From positions 238,010,453 through 238,074,452 of the forward strand of contig CM077158.1 of the NCBI GenBank assembly GCA_039583875.1: a stretch of 64,000 bases of DNA. Reading direction: 5' to 3'. The notes beneath the pieces are model-generated. The model was not told the DNA's origin and ran no database searches. It saw nothing but the letters and a program-made list of their open reading frames with translations. This DNA is from Platanthera guangdongensis (lineage: Eukaryota > Streptophyta > Magnoliopsida > Asparagales > Orchidaceae). Both the position numbers and the translations under genes were made by a program. Shown here in pieces: positions 20,198 through 30,447 of this stretch (positions are counted from its first letter, which is position 1; every line of letters begins with the position of its first letter).

Positions 20198-20587
20198 CAT
20201 CGATTGATTCTCCCTTAACTATTGTCAAATTTTTCATAACATAACATAGTTGTGCGTTTTGTAATACCCCGAGCTCGGCTCGGCCCCAGGTAGACCCGCT
20301 GCGCAGGCTCTCATCTAGCTGGCAGGTCCGAAGGCTCGCCTGTGAGGGATAGGTTTGGTTGGTTTGAGATCTTCATCGGCACCCCAAGCTCGGCTCGGCC
20401 CCAGGTAAACCCGCTGCGCAGGCTCTCATCTAGCTGGCAGGTCCGAAGGCTCGCCTGTGGGGGATAGGTTTGGTTGGTTTGAGATCTTTATCAGCACCCC
20501 GAGCTCGGCTCGACCCCAGGTAGACCCGCTGCGCAGGCTCTCATCTAGCTGGCAGGTCCGATGGCTCGCCTGTGGGGGATAGGTTTG
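20198..20587. repeat. Inverted block of the Tat-type satellite, 115-bp units
   Basis: After 69 bp of AT-rich sequence, nearly three units of the 113-bp satellite appear in the opposite orientation. Their cccc(g/a)agctcggct starts are at 20267, 20382 and 20497 (115-bp period, with an extra ttgg). The third unit is cut by the copia LTR at 20588. The block probably derives from a different, oppositely oriented Tat-type element, because its strand does not fit the element on the left. Confidence 0.75.
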
Positions 20588-20972
20588 TGTTAAAAATGAA
20601 CAAAAAACAATCCGAAAGTGGAGCTAAAACAAACCGGAAGAGGTTTTAACAGAAACTTTTTTATCTGAAAAAGGTATCTATTACAAAGGTATGCCCTCCC
20701 TTATATAGAATGGAGGAGAGATGAGAGAATACAAATAAGAGATGTGAGACTAAAAATTTACAGGACTAAGCGGACTATACAAAACAAACCGCACAAGCCG
20801 CGCGGTTAGACAGAAGGGCTAACTGCACGGCTACCATCAGAGAGAAAGAGAGACTGCCAGGGTAGACCGCCAGACCGCCCGGTCTCCAAGCCGGCTGAGA
20901 CAAACCGCCAGACCGTGCGGTCTTCAACCCGCCAAGACAGACCGCCAGACCGCCCGGTCACCAACTTCAACA
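20588..20972 (-). repeat. C1 3' LTR
   Basis: 385 bp. U3 (20810-20972) is full of palindromic words of the type gaccgcccggtc, gaccgtgcggtc and ccgcgcggtt. The TATA region is ttatatagaatgg near 20700. The polypurine tract GAGGGGGAG lies just outside (20973-20990). Confidence 0.8.
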
Positions 20973-20981
20973 CTCCCCCTC

Positions 20982-22921
20982 AAGCTGGGGCATATATATC
21001 GATCATGCCCAGCTTGTCGCAGATGTGGAAAAAGGAAGCGGACAATGGCTTGGTGAAGACATCTGCCAACTCGTTGTCGGAAGTGACAAATGGAGTGCAA
21101 ATCTGTTTCTCAATATTTCTTCCCGAATAAAATGACAGTCGACTTCTATGTGTTTTATTCTCTCATGAAAGACCGGATTTTTGGAAATGTATATCGCGGC
21201 CTTATTGTCACAGAACATAGGAAGAGGATAGTCGTAAACCTCTCCTAAGTCAAGCATGAGAGCCCGCAACCACTTCAACTCACATGTAGTCGATGCCATG
21301 CTGCGATATTCCGCCTCTGCACTAGACCTGGAAACTACAGACTGTTTCTTGCTCTTCCAACTCACAAGATTGCCTCCAACAAACGTGTAGAAACCTGATG
21401 TCGATTTGTGGTCCCCTTTGTCATCCGCATAGCTTGAATCAGAGTAAGCTTCAACCCTTAGGTGACCATTCTTCTGAAATAGGAGTCCTTTCCCTGGAGC
21501 AGCTTTAATATACTCTAATATCCTCAGAGCAGATTGTAGATGACACTCCCTCGGAGCTTGCATGAACTGGCTCACCTTGCCAACAGCATAAGAGATGTCG
21601 GGTCTGGTTACCGTGAGATATATGAGCTTGCCCACCAGACGCCGGTATCTCGTAAGATCGGAGAGAAGAGGCGAGTCATCTGTCCAAGTTTTGTCTTCTC
21701 CAACAGCCATAGGACAACGTGCAGGTTTAGCACCAGTCAGTCCTGCCTCCTTTAAAAGATCAAGAGCATATTTCCGTTTGGAAAGGACCATGGCGTTGGG
21801 CTTTCTAGAGATTTCAATCCCCAGAAAGTATTTCGGGGAGCCCATATCCTTTATGACCAGATGTTGACGAAGGTGTTTCTTGGTCATCAATACCCCATCC
21901 TGGTCATCGCCAGCAAGAAGAATGTCATCAACATAAACCGCAAGAACCACAAGACCAGAGGCGGTTTTCCGAACAAACAAGGAGTGATCTGCTGAGCTTC
22001 TTGTAAAACCAATGGCCGCAACAATGCCACTGAACTTGTCAAACCAGGCACGAGGACTCTGCTTGAGGCCATAGATAGCCTTCTTTAGCCGGCATACCCG
22101 TGTCTCCCCCTGAGCAACATACCCAGGAGGTTGCTCCATGTAAACGTCTTCCTGCAGATCACCATAGAAGAAGGCATTCTTAACATCTAGCTGCGAGATG
22201 GGCCAATCCCTGTTGACAGCCACAGAGAGAAGAACCCTAATAGTGCTGAGACGAGCCACTGGAGAGAAAGTGTCAAAGTAATCAATGCCATAAGTTTGGG
22301 TAAAACCCTTGGCAACTAGGCGAGCCTTATAACGATCCACACTGCCATCCGGGAGAAACTTCACCACGAAGACCCAGCGACAACTGACAACATCTGTGCC
22401 GAAAGGAGGAGGAACTAGGGTCCAGGTACCCCGTTCAGTGAGAGTAGCAATTTCCTCATCTATGACAACTTTCCAATGAGGAATAGTAAGGGTCTCCTGG
22501 TAGGAACGGGGGGGGGGGGGGGGTGGCAGTGGCCGAGATAGCCAGTGCAAAAGCTCTGCGAGAAGGGGTAAGGCGATCGTAGGAAACAACTGCAGCAAGC
22601 GGGTGTTGGGTACATGCTCGAACCCCTTTGCGAAGAGCAATCGGGAGATCCAGGTCAGCAGGTGCCTCAGTATCCGGAGTATCCGTGGTGGAGAGAGCTG
22701 ACCCGGGAGTAGAGAGAGATGGCAGCGGAGTGGAGGGAGAAAGCGGAGTAGAGGGTGGAGATGATGGGGATGGGGAAGATGATGGTGGAGTGGGTGGAGA
22801 TGGCGGAACATCAGTGAGAGCAGATAAAATAGATGGGTTGGTAGGAGAAGGAGGATCAGGAGGAGGGGAGGAGGAGAGGAGGAAGCAGGAGAGAAGTAAG
22901 ATGCAGTGGAAAAGAAGGTGA
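20982..22921 (-). pseudogene. C1 copia reverse transcriptase and RNase H
   Basis: One long frame carries a Ser/Pro/Leu-rich linker, then RT from WKVVIDEEIATLTERGTW through [34 protein letters not shown] and the active site YVDDILLAGDD. RNase H follows, with EAYSDSSYADDKGDHKSTSG, SSAEAEYRSM and MFCDNKAAIYISKNP. RT looks intact. A frameshift near 21110-21125 garbles the last 40 residues (the shifted frame reads QICTPFVTSDNELADVFTK). The proper stop TGA would overlap the polypurine tract. An unusual run of 16 G (22508-22523) encodes a polyproline stretch in the linker. The upstream end is the E2 insertion site. Confidence 0.85.
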
Positions 22922-22926
22922 CATCC

Positions 22927-24132
22927 TGATGTAGGCTACGGTGTTTGGCGCTATAACGACAAAGGGAGTAACACGTACGCCTCTTTATTTCCACTATTAC
23001 GCTCACACAATAACTAAACGCAGCACACCCACGAACAACGTTATCAACTATCGCTAACATACGGTAGCCACGCCGATTAAAGATCGAACAAACGACTAGA
23101 GGCCGATGTTCTCTCAAGCTAAAAGGACCAATCTTGGGTCCGACCGAGCGATGGTTGTACCAAAAGAGATCTACCGAAAGGTTCGGTTCGGAAATGGTAG
23201 ATCTCCCCCAACAAAACGAAAGCGAGGCTCGCCAAACCTCTCGGAAAATTAAACAATTAGAAAGAACAACACATGCGATCGGAAAGATAAGCCACGAACG
23301 AAAAAACGATTCCAAAGTAACGCAAAGGTATTCCACCAATTAAAAATCTAAAGAGATAAGAATCACACAAGAGGTAGAAGATCTCGTTACCCAACCAGAA
23401 TAGATGATTCCGGTTCACTTTCAAGGATCGTTCTTCCACGACTCCGCCGGAGTGTTGCCGGATGGAGAGAAAGTTGTCCGCTTCCTTTGCTTCACGCCGG
23501 AGGAGGGAAGAGGAGGGAGGCCAAGCAAGAAGAGGGGAGAGGAAGGGCGGCCGGCGGCCAAGAGGAAGGGAGGAAAGAGGGGGCCGAATTTTGCCTAAGG
23601 GGGAAAAGAAAGTTGAGGGGGAAATTCAAATTTTGAATTCAAGTCTTAATTTTTTCATTCTCTAAGTAAAACCATGAAAGTCCATGCCTATATATAGGCT
23701 TTACAAGATGCATAGGCTATGTGCAGCCCACTAAATAAAAATAAATCAACACATAAAATACTTAAACATTACATGATAAAAATAAAAATGCAAATAAAAA
23801 TAAACTAAATAATATTTAAAAGCCTTCATCTCATGTAGCTCCACATCATGTAGTCATCATCTTCAACATGAAGGAGAACGCCGTCGTCGTCGTCATCATC
23901 ATCTTCAACTTTAACACGTTGGGGGTTGCCGCCATCGCCATCGCCGTCGCCATCATCATCTTCAACTTTAACTTGGGGGTTGCCGCTATCGCCGTCGCCG
24001 TCATCATCTTCAACTTTAACTTGGGGGTTGTCGCCATCGCCGTCGCCGTCATCATCTTCAACTTTAACTTGGGTGTTGCCTCCATCGCCATCATCATCTT
24101 CAACTTTAACACGTTGGGGGTTGCCGCCATCA
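22927..24132 (-). repeat. E2 3' LTR, with coding minisatellite in U3
   Basis: 1,206 bp. The first 250 or so bases in transcription direction (24132-23870) are an imperfect 33-48-bp repeat (catcatcttcaactttaact plus ggtt-cgccatcgcc) that codes for the acidic tail of the E2 ORF. A TATA box CTATATATAG lies at 23688-23697. Confidence 0.85.
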
Positions 24133-26645
24133 ATCCTCCCCCGCTCAAAATAACTCATCACCGATGAGTTGGCATGGCGGTGCTGGCGTCGAAGAACATC
24201 ATCCAAAAGAACCATCGCCGAGTCTGGAATCCAAGGGTCACCGGAGACCGGGCGAGCACACCATCGTATCACATAACGCTGATTACCACCGCTTGGAGAT
24301 TTGAGCAAAACACCAAATGTGAACCTGTCTAGCAAAAAGATTGTCCTGGGGAAACTGGGAAAAGCATTAGGCAAATAAAGAGGACACATTTCTTCATCAA
24401 CAGTCAACGTACCTCCGTTGGAGACCAATGGAGAGAACGATCCAAGAACAAGCTCACCCCCCAACCCAAATGAAAATATAGTGGCACCAAACGTAGAGTT
24501 AGATATTTCAAAAGGTGGAAAAACACAATGCGTGAAAGTGGAAACATTTAAACTAGGGGAATTACCCCATTCAGTGGTTAACTTCAACAAATATGTTGTT
24601 TCTCCTAACTGATTAAAAATCCGAAAAGTTCTAACTCGCCGACTCGCCAATGTTTCTATAGTGCCCGTAGGCATCCGTTCAGGGACGAGTCGCACCAAGA
24701 CTAAACCGAAAACCTTATAGGGAGATGCCCTCTTATGTAAGTTAGCGATATATTGATAAGAAGACATGTGTGTGACTAGCGCTTCCTTACTGTGCTTATG
24801 TAAAATAAAAGCGTGAGAGGCAAATACTATTGCAGGCAGACTTGACATGTAAAATAGCGATAACGGAACTACTTGAGATGAAACCAAGGGAACTAGATAT
24901 GGGGGCGCCAATGGAAAGTAATAGGGTGGCACTAGCGGAACTACATATGGTGGCACCAACCCAATGAGATCTGGTGGTACCAACAGAATGCGATCCGGTG
25001 GAACAAAAGATGGCCACATCATTAACGTACTCTCAGAGATTTGGTTAGTTTCAGAAAGTCGAGTGGATACCAAATTAATGAGACATTCATCATGACCAAA
25101 CACGAAATCTGTTATCACACTACAAGACATGTCCCAAGGAGGGTCCAACATGGATGGTAAAATAACATAACTCAAATCAGGAAAAATAAATTCAAGTCCG
25201 AAAGGATCCGCTGGTCGGGTCAACATATCAGGAGGGAGAGTCGGTAAAGCTAAAACCGGGAGAGAGTTAAGATCGCATTTAAATTCACGCAACGGAGTTA
25301 GCATCAGGGGACGCTCATCCGTGTCTACTTCTGTGTCGTCTTCCAAAAATATAACTCTCTCGCTAGGACATTCTTCCAACTCATAAATCACGACATCAGT
25401 AGCAGTACAGATCTCAGGAATGGGAGCATCGATAGATTCCGGAGGAGGGGCTAAGTCATGCCCAATGTCAAAATACGGATTTATCGTCCAAGTAAAATCC
25501 TCCATGTGCAAGCCATCAAAATCAAACGAAAAATCAAACAGAAGATTTTCCCTCACAGAAAACTCAACTGGCTCGTCATCACCAAACTCACGATCAGAGA
25601 AACATTCGCCACATGGTGACTCTATCACCTCACTAGAAACTTCACTCAAATCAGACTCAGTAATGGTTTCAGAAACATCGACGAAGGGAAGTGGAGATGA
25701 TTCCTCGGGGGAGAAATCCTCATCTAGGTCACTAGGGTAACCAATCTCTTCAACGTCAATACAATCGTCAGTAATATCAGCCTCGCCCTCGGTGACGGGC
25801 ACAGTCTTAGACACTACCGCAGACTCATCAGGAGAGTCAACGACTAGATCAGGCAGCTCAGGAGGAGACTCAAAAAGAACTACGGGCGTATTCGGAATAG
25901 GACGCACAATAGAGCCAAGATCAGATACGCCACTAAACTCACATGTCGTAATCATTTGTCTGCTCCTACAGATAGGACTACTCTCACCATGCGGGCTCAT
26001 GGAAGTCCTAGCAGTCGCTTGTACAGAACTAGGGATAGGGGACCTCACCTTTTCCTTTCCTTCATAGGTGGGTGCATGTATGTTATGGGTAGCTCTACCA
26101 ACCTGGGGAAAGGGTCTATACTGAGGGACTGTGTCACTCCAATCATCAGATATGGGTCTAGTGCCCTGGCGTAACGTAGTCACTTCATCAAACATCCATG
26201 CAGGAGCATACTGATCGGTGAGGAGGCTCTTCATGATCGGCCAGCCTATAGAAGACCCAATACGTCTTTCCTCGTTGAACCAAAAAGTCTGGGCTCGACC
26301 CACTAACTGCTTGCTTGCCACTGGGACCTTGTGGAGGTCCCATAGACAAAGACACTCGAAATAACGTTCCATCCCAACAACCCAATTAAGGAAGATCTGA
26401 GGACCTCCCAATCCATCGTAGGTGGGTGCAACATTCCTAGATGACCTAAAAACATTAACTTCTCGCTCAGGGCGACAGTTCAGATGATAGTGGGGTTGAC
26501 TAGGGGGTGGTGGTGCCGCTTGGTTAGCCTTTAGTTGCCTAAACAAGTCCTTACTCTCATCCATTATAGGTGAATGAACATGTTTCCTAACATTCGACAT
26601 GGATCCAGAATATTTGAATCGGGAAACGTTAACATCATGGGGCAT
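23826..26645 (-). CDS. E2 ORF: gag-like N-terminus, acidic novel middle, integrase-tail-like module, acidic repeat C-terminus (939 aa)
   Basis: The frame is intact over 939 codons. Residues about 50-165 resemble a gypsy gag core (VAPTYDGLGGPQIFLNWVV, ERYFECLCLWD, YAPAWMFDEVTTLRQGTRP). Residues 170-640 are acidic, Ser/Pro-rich and unrecognised, with a short VPPY-type repeat near 540-590 (LVPPYVVPLVPPYYFPLAPP). Residues about 635-720 look like the GPY/F end of a gypsy integrase (LVLVRLVPERMPTGT, RRVRTFRIFNQLGETTYLLK, SPSLNV). From about residue 838 the ORF runs into the 3' LTR and ends in repeats of VKVEDDDGDGDG. No protease, RT or integrase core is present. It reads as an internally deleted gypsy gag-pol that stayed open. 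Whether the protein is made is unknown. Confidence 0.7.
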   Translation of the reverse strand: MPHDVNVSRFKYSGSMSNVRKHVHSPIMDESKDLFRQLKANQAAPPPPSQPHYHLNCRPEREVNVFRSSRNVAPTYDGLGGPQIFLNWVVGMERYFECLCLWDLHKVPVASKQLVGRAQTFWFNEERRIGSSIGWPIMKSLLTDQYAPAWMFDEVTTLRQGTRPISDDWSDTVPQYRPFPQVGRATHNIHAPTYEGKEKVRSPIPSSVQATARTSMSPHGESSPICRSRQMITTCEFSGVSDLGSIVRPIPNTPVVLFESPPELPDLVVDSPDESAVVSKTVPVTEGEADITDDCIDVEEIGYPSDLDEDFSPEESSPLPFVDVSETITESDLSEVSSEVIESPCGECFSDREFGDDEPVEFSVRENLLFDFSFDFDGLHMEDFTWTINPYFDIGHDLAPPPESIDAPIPEICTATDVVIYELEECPSERVIFLEDDTEVDTDERPLMLTPLREFKCDLNSLPVLALPTLPPDMLTRPADPFGLEFIFPDLSYVILPSMLDPPWDMSCSVITDFVFGHDECLINLVSTRLSETNQISESTLMMWPSFVPPDRILLVPPDLIGLVPPYVVPLVPPYYFPLAPPYLVPLVSSQVVPLSLFYMSSLPAIVFASHAFILHKHSKEALVTHMSSYQYIANLHKRASPYKVFGLVLVRLVPERMPTGTIETLASRRVRTFRIFNQLGETTYLLKLTTEWGNSPSLNVSTFTHCVFPPFEISNSTFGATIFSFGLGGELVLGSFSPLVSNGGTLTVDEEMCPLYLPNAFPSFPRTIFLLDRFTFGVLLKSPSGGNQRYVIRWCARPVSGDPWIPDSAMVLLDDVLRRQHRHANSSVMSYFERGRIDGGNPQRVKVEDDDGDGGNTQVKVEDDDGDGDGDNPQVKVEDDDGDGDSGNPQVKVEDDDGDGDGDGGNPQRVKVEDDDDDDDGVLLHVEDDDYMMWSYMR

Positions 26646-27002
26646 TTTAGTGGTGACGGGACAGAAAATTTTCTACTCGAATCTGGTGCACATGCGCAAT
26701 GGAATAATGACTATGATCCTATATAATTATAATAGATGTAATTGTTCTCGCTAAACCACTAAGGCAATGAATAATTTTTTTGTATTTTCTTGCTCAAAAA
26801 AATATGAGGTTGATTAAAATATTTTTTTTTTAAAATTTGACTGAAAAATAAGAAATTTACACCGCTATTGGCAGACCACAAATATATTTTTTTTTGGTTA
26901 AATTTTCAAATAAACGAACTAGAAACATACGTGCCGACGTGCAAATAAAAGGGGGAGGGTGTCAATTAAGAAATTGACGTGAACCTCCCTCTGATACCAA
27001 AT
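26646..27002 (-). other. E2 leader and primer site
   Basis: AT-rich leader with long T/A runs between the primer site (26984-27000) and the ATG at 26645. A purine block gggggagggt lies near 26951-26960. No gene. Confidence 0.6.
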
Positions 27003-28208
27003 TGATGTAGGCTACGGTGTTTGGCGCTATAACGACAAAGGGAGTAACACGTACGCCTCTTTATTTCCACTATTACGCTCACACAATAACTAAACGCAGC
27101 ACACCCACGAACAACGTTATCAACTATCGCTAACATACGGTAGCCACGCCGATTAAAGATCGAACAAACGACTAGAGGCCGATGTTCTCTCAAGCTAAAA
27201 GGACCAATCTTGGGTCCGACCGAGCGATGGTTGTACCAAAAGAGATCTACCGAAAGGTTCGGTTCGGAAATGGTAGATCTCCCCCAACAAAACGAAAGCG
27301 AGGCTCGCCAAACCTCTCGGAAAATTAAACAATTAGAAAGAACAACACATGCGATCGGAAAGATAAGCCACGAACGAAAAAACGATTCCAAAGTAACGCA
27401 AAGGTATTCCACCAATTAAAAATCTAAAGAGATAAGAATCACACAAGAGGTAGAAGATCTCGTTACCCAACCAGAATAGATGATTCCGGTTCACTTTCAA
27501 GGATCGTTCTTCCACGACTCCGCCGGAGTGTTGCCGGATGGAGAGAAAGTTGTCCGCTTCCTTTGCTTCACGCCGGAGGAGGGAAGAGGAGGGAGGCCAA
27601 GCAAGAAGAGGGGAGAGGAAGGGCGGCCGGCGGCCAAGAGGAAGGGAGGAAAGAGGGGGCCGAATTTTGCCTAAGGGGGAAAAGAAAGTTGAGGGGGAAA
27701 TTCAAATTTTGAATTCAAGTCTTAATTTTTTCATTCTCTAAGTAAAACCATGAAAGTCCATGCCTATATATAGGCTTTACAAGATGCATAGGCTATGTGC
27801 AGCCCACTAAATAAAAATAAATCAACACATAAAATACTTAAACATTACATGATAAAAATAAAAATGCAAATAAAAATAAACTAAATAATATTTAAAAGCC
27901 TTCATCTCATGTAGCTCCACATCATGTAGTCATCATCTTCAACATGAAGGAGAACGCCGTCGTCGTCGTCATCATCATCTTCAACTTTAACACGTTGGGG
28001 GTTGCCGCCATCGCCATCGCCGTCGCCATCATCATCTTCAACTTTAACTTGGGGGTTGCCGCTATCGCCGTCGCCGTCATCATCTTCAACTTTAACTTGG
28101 GGGTTGTCGCCATCGCCGTCGCCGTCATCATCTTCAACTTTAACTTGGGTGTTGCCTCCATCGCCATCATCATCTTCAACTTTAACACGTTGGGGGTTGC
28201 CGCCATCA
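27003..28208 (-). repeat. E2 5' LTR with TATA box at 27764-27773
   Basis: Appears identical to 22927-24132. In transcription direction the minisatellite (27950-28205) comes first, then the TATA box CTATATATAG, then R-U5 to the primer site. Confidence 0.85.
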
Positions 28209-29502
28209 CATCCGCAGAGACAAATTGCTTGCGGGTAACGGGGTCAAAGCAACAATAACCTTTCTGAGTGGGAGAGTACCCCAGAAAGACACATTTAGTG
28301 GCACGTGGTGAGAGTTTATCACGGGTGGCAGCGGGAGAGTGCACAAAGGCGGTGCACCCAAATATGTGCAGAGGAAGAGGAAAGGGATCCTTGTCCGGAT
28401 AAAAAATGGAGAAGGGGGTAGCACCGTGGAGAACTGTGGATGGAAGACGATTGATGAGATAGCAGGAGAGGAGGACAGCATAACCCCAATAGGAGCGAGG
28501 AACATGCATTTGAGCCATCATAGTGCGAGCGACATCAAGGAGGTGATGGTTTTTGCGTTCCGCCACCCCATTTTGTTGGGAGGTGTAGACACAGCTTGTT
28601 TGACGAATAACACCATGGTGAAGATAAAAAGAGGAGAAGTCTTGGCTAAGATACTCCTTAGCATTGTCAGAACGAAGGATTTTAATAGACGTAGCAAATT
28701 GAGTTTTAACCATAGAATAAAAGGAGGTCCAAACAGAGAACAGCTCGGAGCGATCTTTGAGAAGATACACCCACGTACATCGAGAGAAATCATTAATGAA
28801 GGTGACAAAATATGAACTACCCCGACCGATGGTGGGGTTAGGAGCGGGACCCCATATGTCAGAGTGAACGAGGTCGAACGGACGGGAAGATCCCCGACTT
28901 TGCGTTGGTGGGAAGGATGAGCGGTGATGTTTGCCAAGTTCACATGCATCACAGTTTAGAGGAGGATGATGAGGATGGAGGTGCGGCAGAAGCTGACGTA
29001 GAAGTCGGGGAGGAGCATGTCCAAGGCGAAGATGCCATTGGAGAAGATCTGTAGAGGAGGAGGAGAAGGCGGATAGAGCAGAAACGTTGTCGAGGAAGTA
29101 GAGGCCACCACTCTCAGTCCCGGTAGCAATCATCCGTTGGGAGTCCGGATCCTGAAAAGCACAAGAGATAGGGGTGAATATGACAGAACACCGTAGTTGC
29201 TTGCATAAAGAAGTAACCGATAATAAATTGCACGAAAACGTGGGCACATAGAGGGTATCAGCCAAGCAGAGAGAGGGAGTGACTTGAACTATGCCCGTCC
29301 CATGGACCGGGGAGGGAGATCCATCAGCAACAATGATCGGGGGCAACTGAGCATGTGTGTCAAGAAGAGAGAAACATTGAGGATTGCCTGTCATATGATT
29401 TGTAGCACCAGAGTCGATTAGCCATCTTCCGCGAGTAACAACGTGAGCAATACCAGAAGAGGTGACCACGGAGGCGGACAGGCTGGAGGAGGGGAAAGCC
29501 AT
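28209..29502 (-). pseudogene. C1 copia protease and integrase
   Basis: Start MAFPSSSLSASVV at 29502. The protease motif is RWLIDSGATNHMTGN (DSGA). Then comes the integrase zinc finger (WHLRLGHAPPRLL...CDACELGKH) and the core with the first Asp in LVHSDIWGPAP, the second in ILRSDNAKEYL and the Glu in NGVAERKNHHLL. The integrase C-terminal part runs to RKQFVSAD, where E2 interrupts. I see no stop in this part. An open frame runs further upstream through the leader to 29850 but has no gag features; gag seems to be deleted. Confidence 0.85.
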
Positions 29503-30082
29503 GGAAGCAAGAGAGGAGCAAACCGCGACGATAAGAACAAGCCGCGAGAAGAGAAAGAGGCCGAACGGTGAAGCGAAGAAGAGAAAAGAGCACCAAGCCG
29601 GGCGAACAGAAAAACAGGTCGGGCGGCTAGGAAGGCCTCTACCAAGAAGCAGAGCAAAGCAGAGGGAAAGAAGTCGCACGACTTGAAAAAGTCGGGCGAA
29701 CAGAGGAGAACAAATCGCACGGCGAAAGATGAGGCCGGGGCGACTAGCAAGCAGGAGCGGGTAGAAGGCAACAAGAGGTAGAGCGCGGCGAATAGAGGAG
29801 ATCGCGAAACAAGTCGCAAAAAAAGAATAGCGAACAGAAACAGGCCGCAACGACTAGGAAGCTGAAGAGGCAAGAAGGAACTAGGGGGCGCAGCGACAAC
29901 CAACAGGTCGCGACGACGAGTAGTCGCAGGAGAAGAGAACCAAGGAGCAACAAGCCGCGCGAACAGGGCAGCGGACAGAAGAGATGGCAGGCCGCGAAGA
30001 CAGGTCGCGTAAGTAGAACACAAGCCGCGAGAATCAGAGAGCGCACACAATCAGTAGGAAAAGACCGTGGCCTCTGATACCA
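29503..30082 (-). other. C1 leader; gag missing
   Basis: About 580 bp between the primer site (TGGTATCAGAGGCC on the minus strand, 30069-30082) and the protease. It is rich in gtcgc/gcgac words, like the leader at 5840-6109. Leu/Ser/Arg-rich frames are open on the minus strand but no gag motif or zinc knuckle is present. Confidence 0.6.
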
Positions 30083-30445
30083 TGTTAAAAATCGAACAGG
30101 AAACAAACCGAAATGGTTTTAACTGAAACTTTATTCTCCAAAAAAGATCTCTATTACAAAGGTATGCCCTCCCTTATATAGAATGGAGGAGAGATGAGAG
30201 AATACAAATAAGAGATGTGAGACTAAAAATTTACAGGACTAAGCGGACTATACAAAATAAACCGCACAAGCCGCGCGGTTAGACAGAAGGGCTAACCGCA
30301 CGGCTACCACTAGAGAGAAAGAGAGATTGCCAGGGTAGACCGCCAGACCGCCCGGTCTCCAAGCCGGCTGAGACAAACTGCCAGACCACGCGGTCTTCAA
30401 CCCGCCAAGACAGACCGCCAGACCGCTCGGTCACCAACTTCAACA
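30083..30445 (-). repeat. C1 5' LTR with TATA box at 30173-30181
   Basis: 363 bp. U3 (30270-30445) holds the palindromic gaccgnncggtc words. The TATA box on the minus strand is CTATATAAG. It differs from the 3' LTR by several indels near the 3' end, so C1 is much older than E2. Confidence 0.8.
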
Positions 30446-30447
30446 AA

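Larger units (their letters stand above)
22927..28208 (-). mobile_element. E2: young non-autonomous LTR retrotransposon, 5.28 kb, with one long ORF
   Basis: Both LTRs (22927-24132 and 27003-28208) are exactly 1,206 bp, start TG and end CA, and I saw no difference between them where I compared. The element is flanked by the 5-bp duplication catcc (22922-22926 and 28209-28213). The primer site (TTGGTATCAGAGGGAGG on the minus strand) is at 26984-27000. The polypurine tract AGCGGGGGAGGAT is at 24133-24145. The interior is 2,870 bp and encodes no protease, RT or RNase H. It lies inside the pol of C1. Confidence 0.93.
20588..30445 (-). mobile_element. Ty1/copia element C1, split by element E2
   Basis: LTRs 20588-20972 (385 bp) and 30083-30445 (363 bp) begin TGTTGAAGTTGG and end TTTTTAACA on the minus strand. 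Primer site and polypurine tract are in place. Protease-integrase (28209-29502) and RT-RNase H (20982-22921) are separated by E2. Joining across its catcc duplication restores a continuous integrase-to-RT reading, so C1 was one open pol before E2 arrived. Gag appears to be missing. The two flanks (gtttg versus aagaa) do not match, so the outer ends look rearranged. Confidence 0.85.

Noticed and set aside
24796..25017. Signal-peptide-like short frame inside E2
   Set aside because: Out-of-frame shadow of the 939-codon ORF.
29418..30106. Leu/Ser/Cys-rich minus-strand frames upstream of C1 protease as a membrane protein or gag
   Set aside because: They lie in the leader and overlap the LTR edge in part, have no start context or gag motif, and exist in several frames at once.
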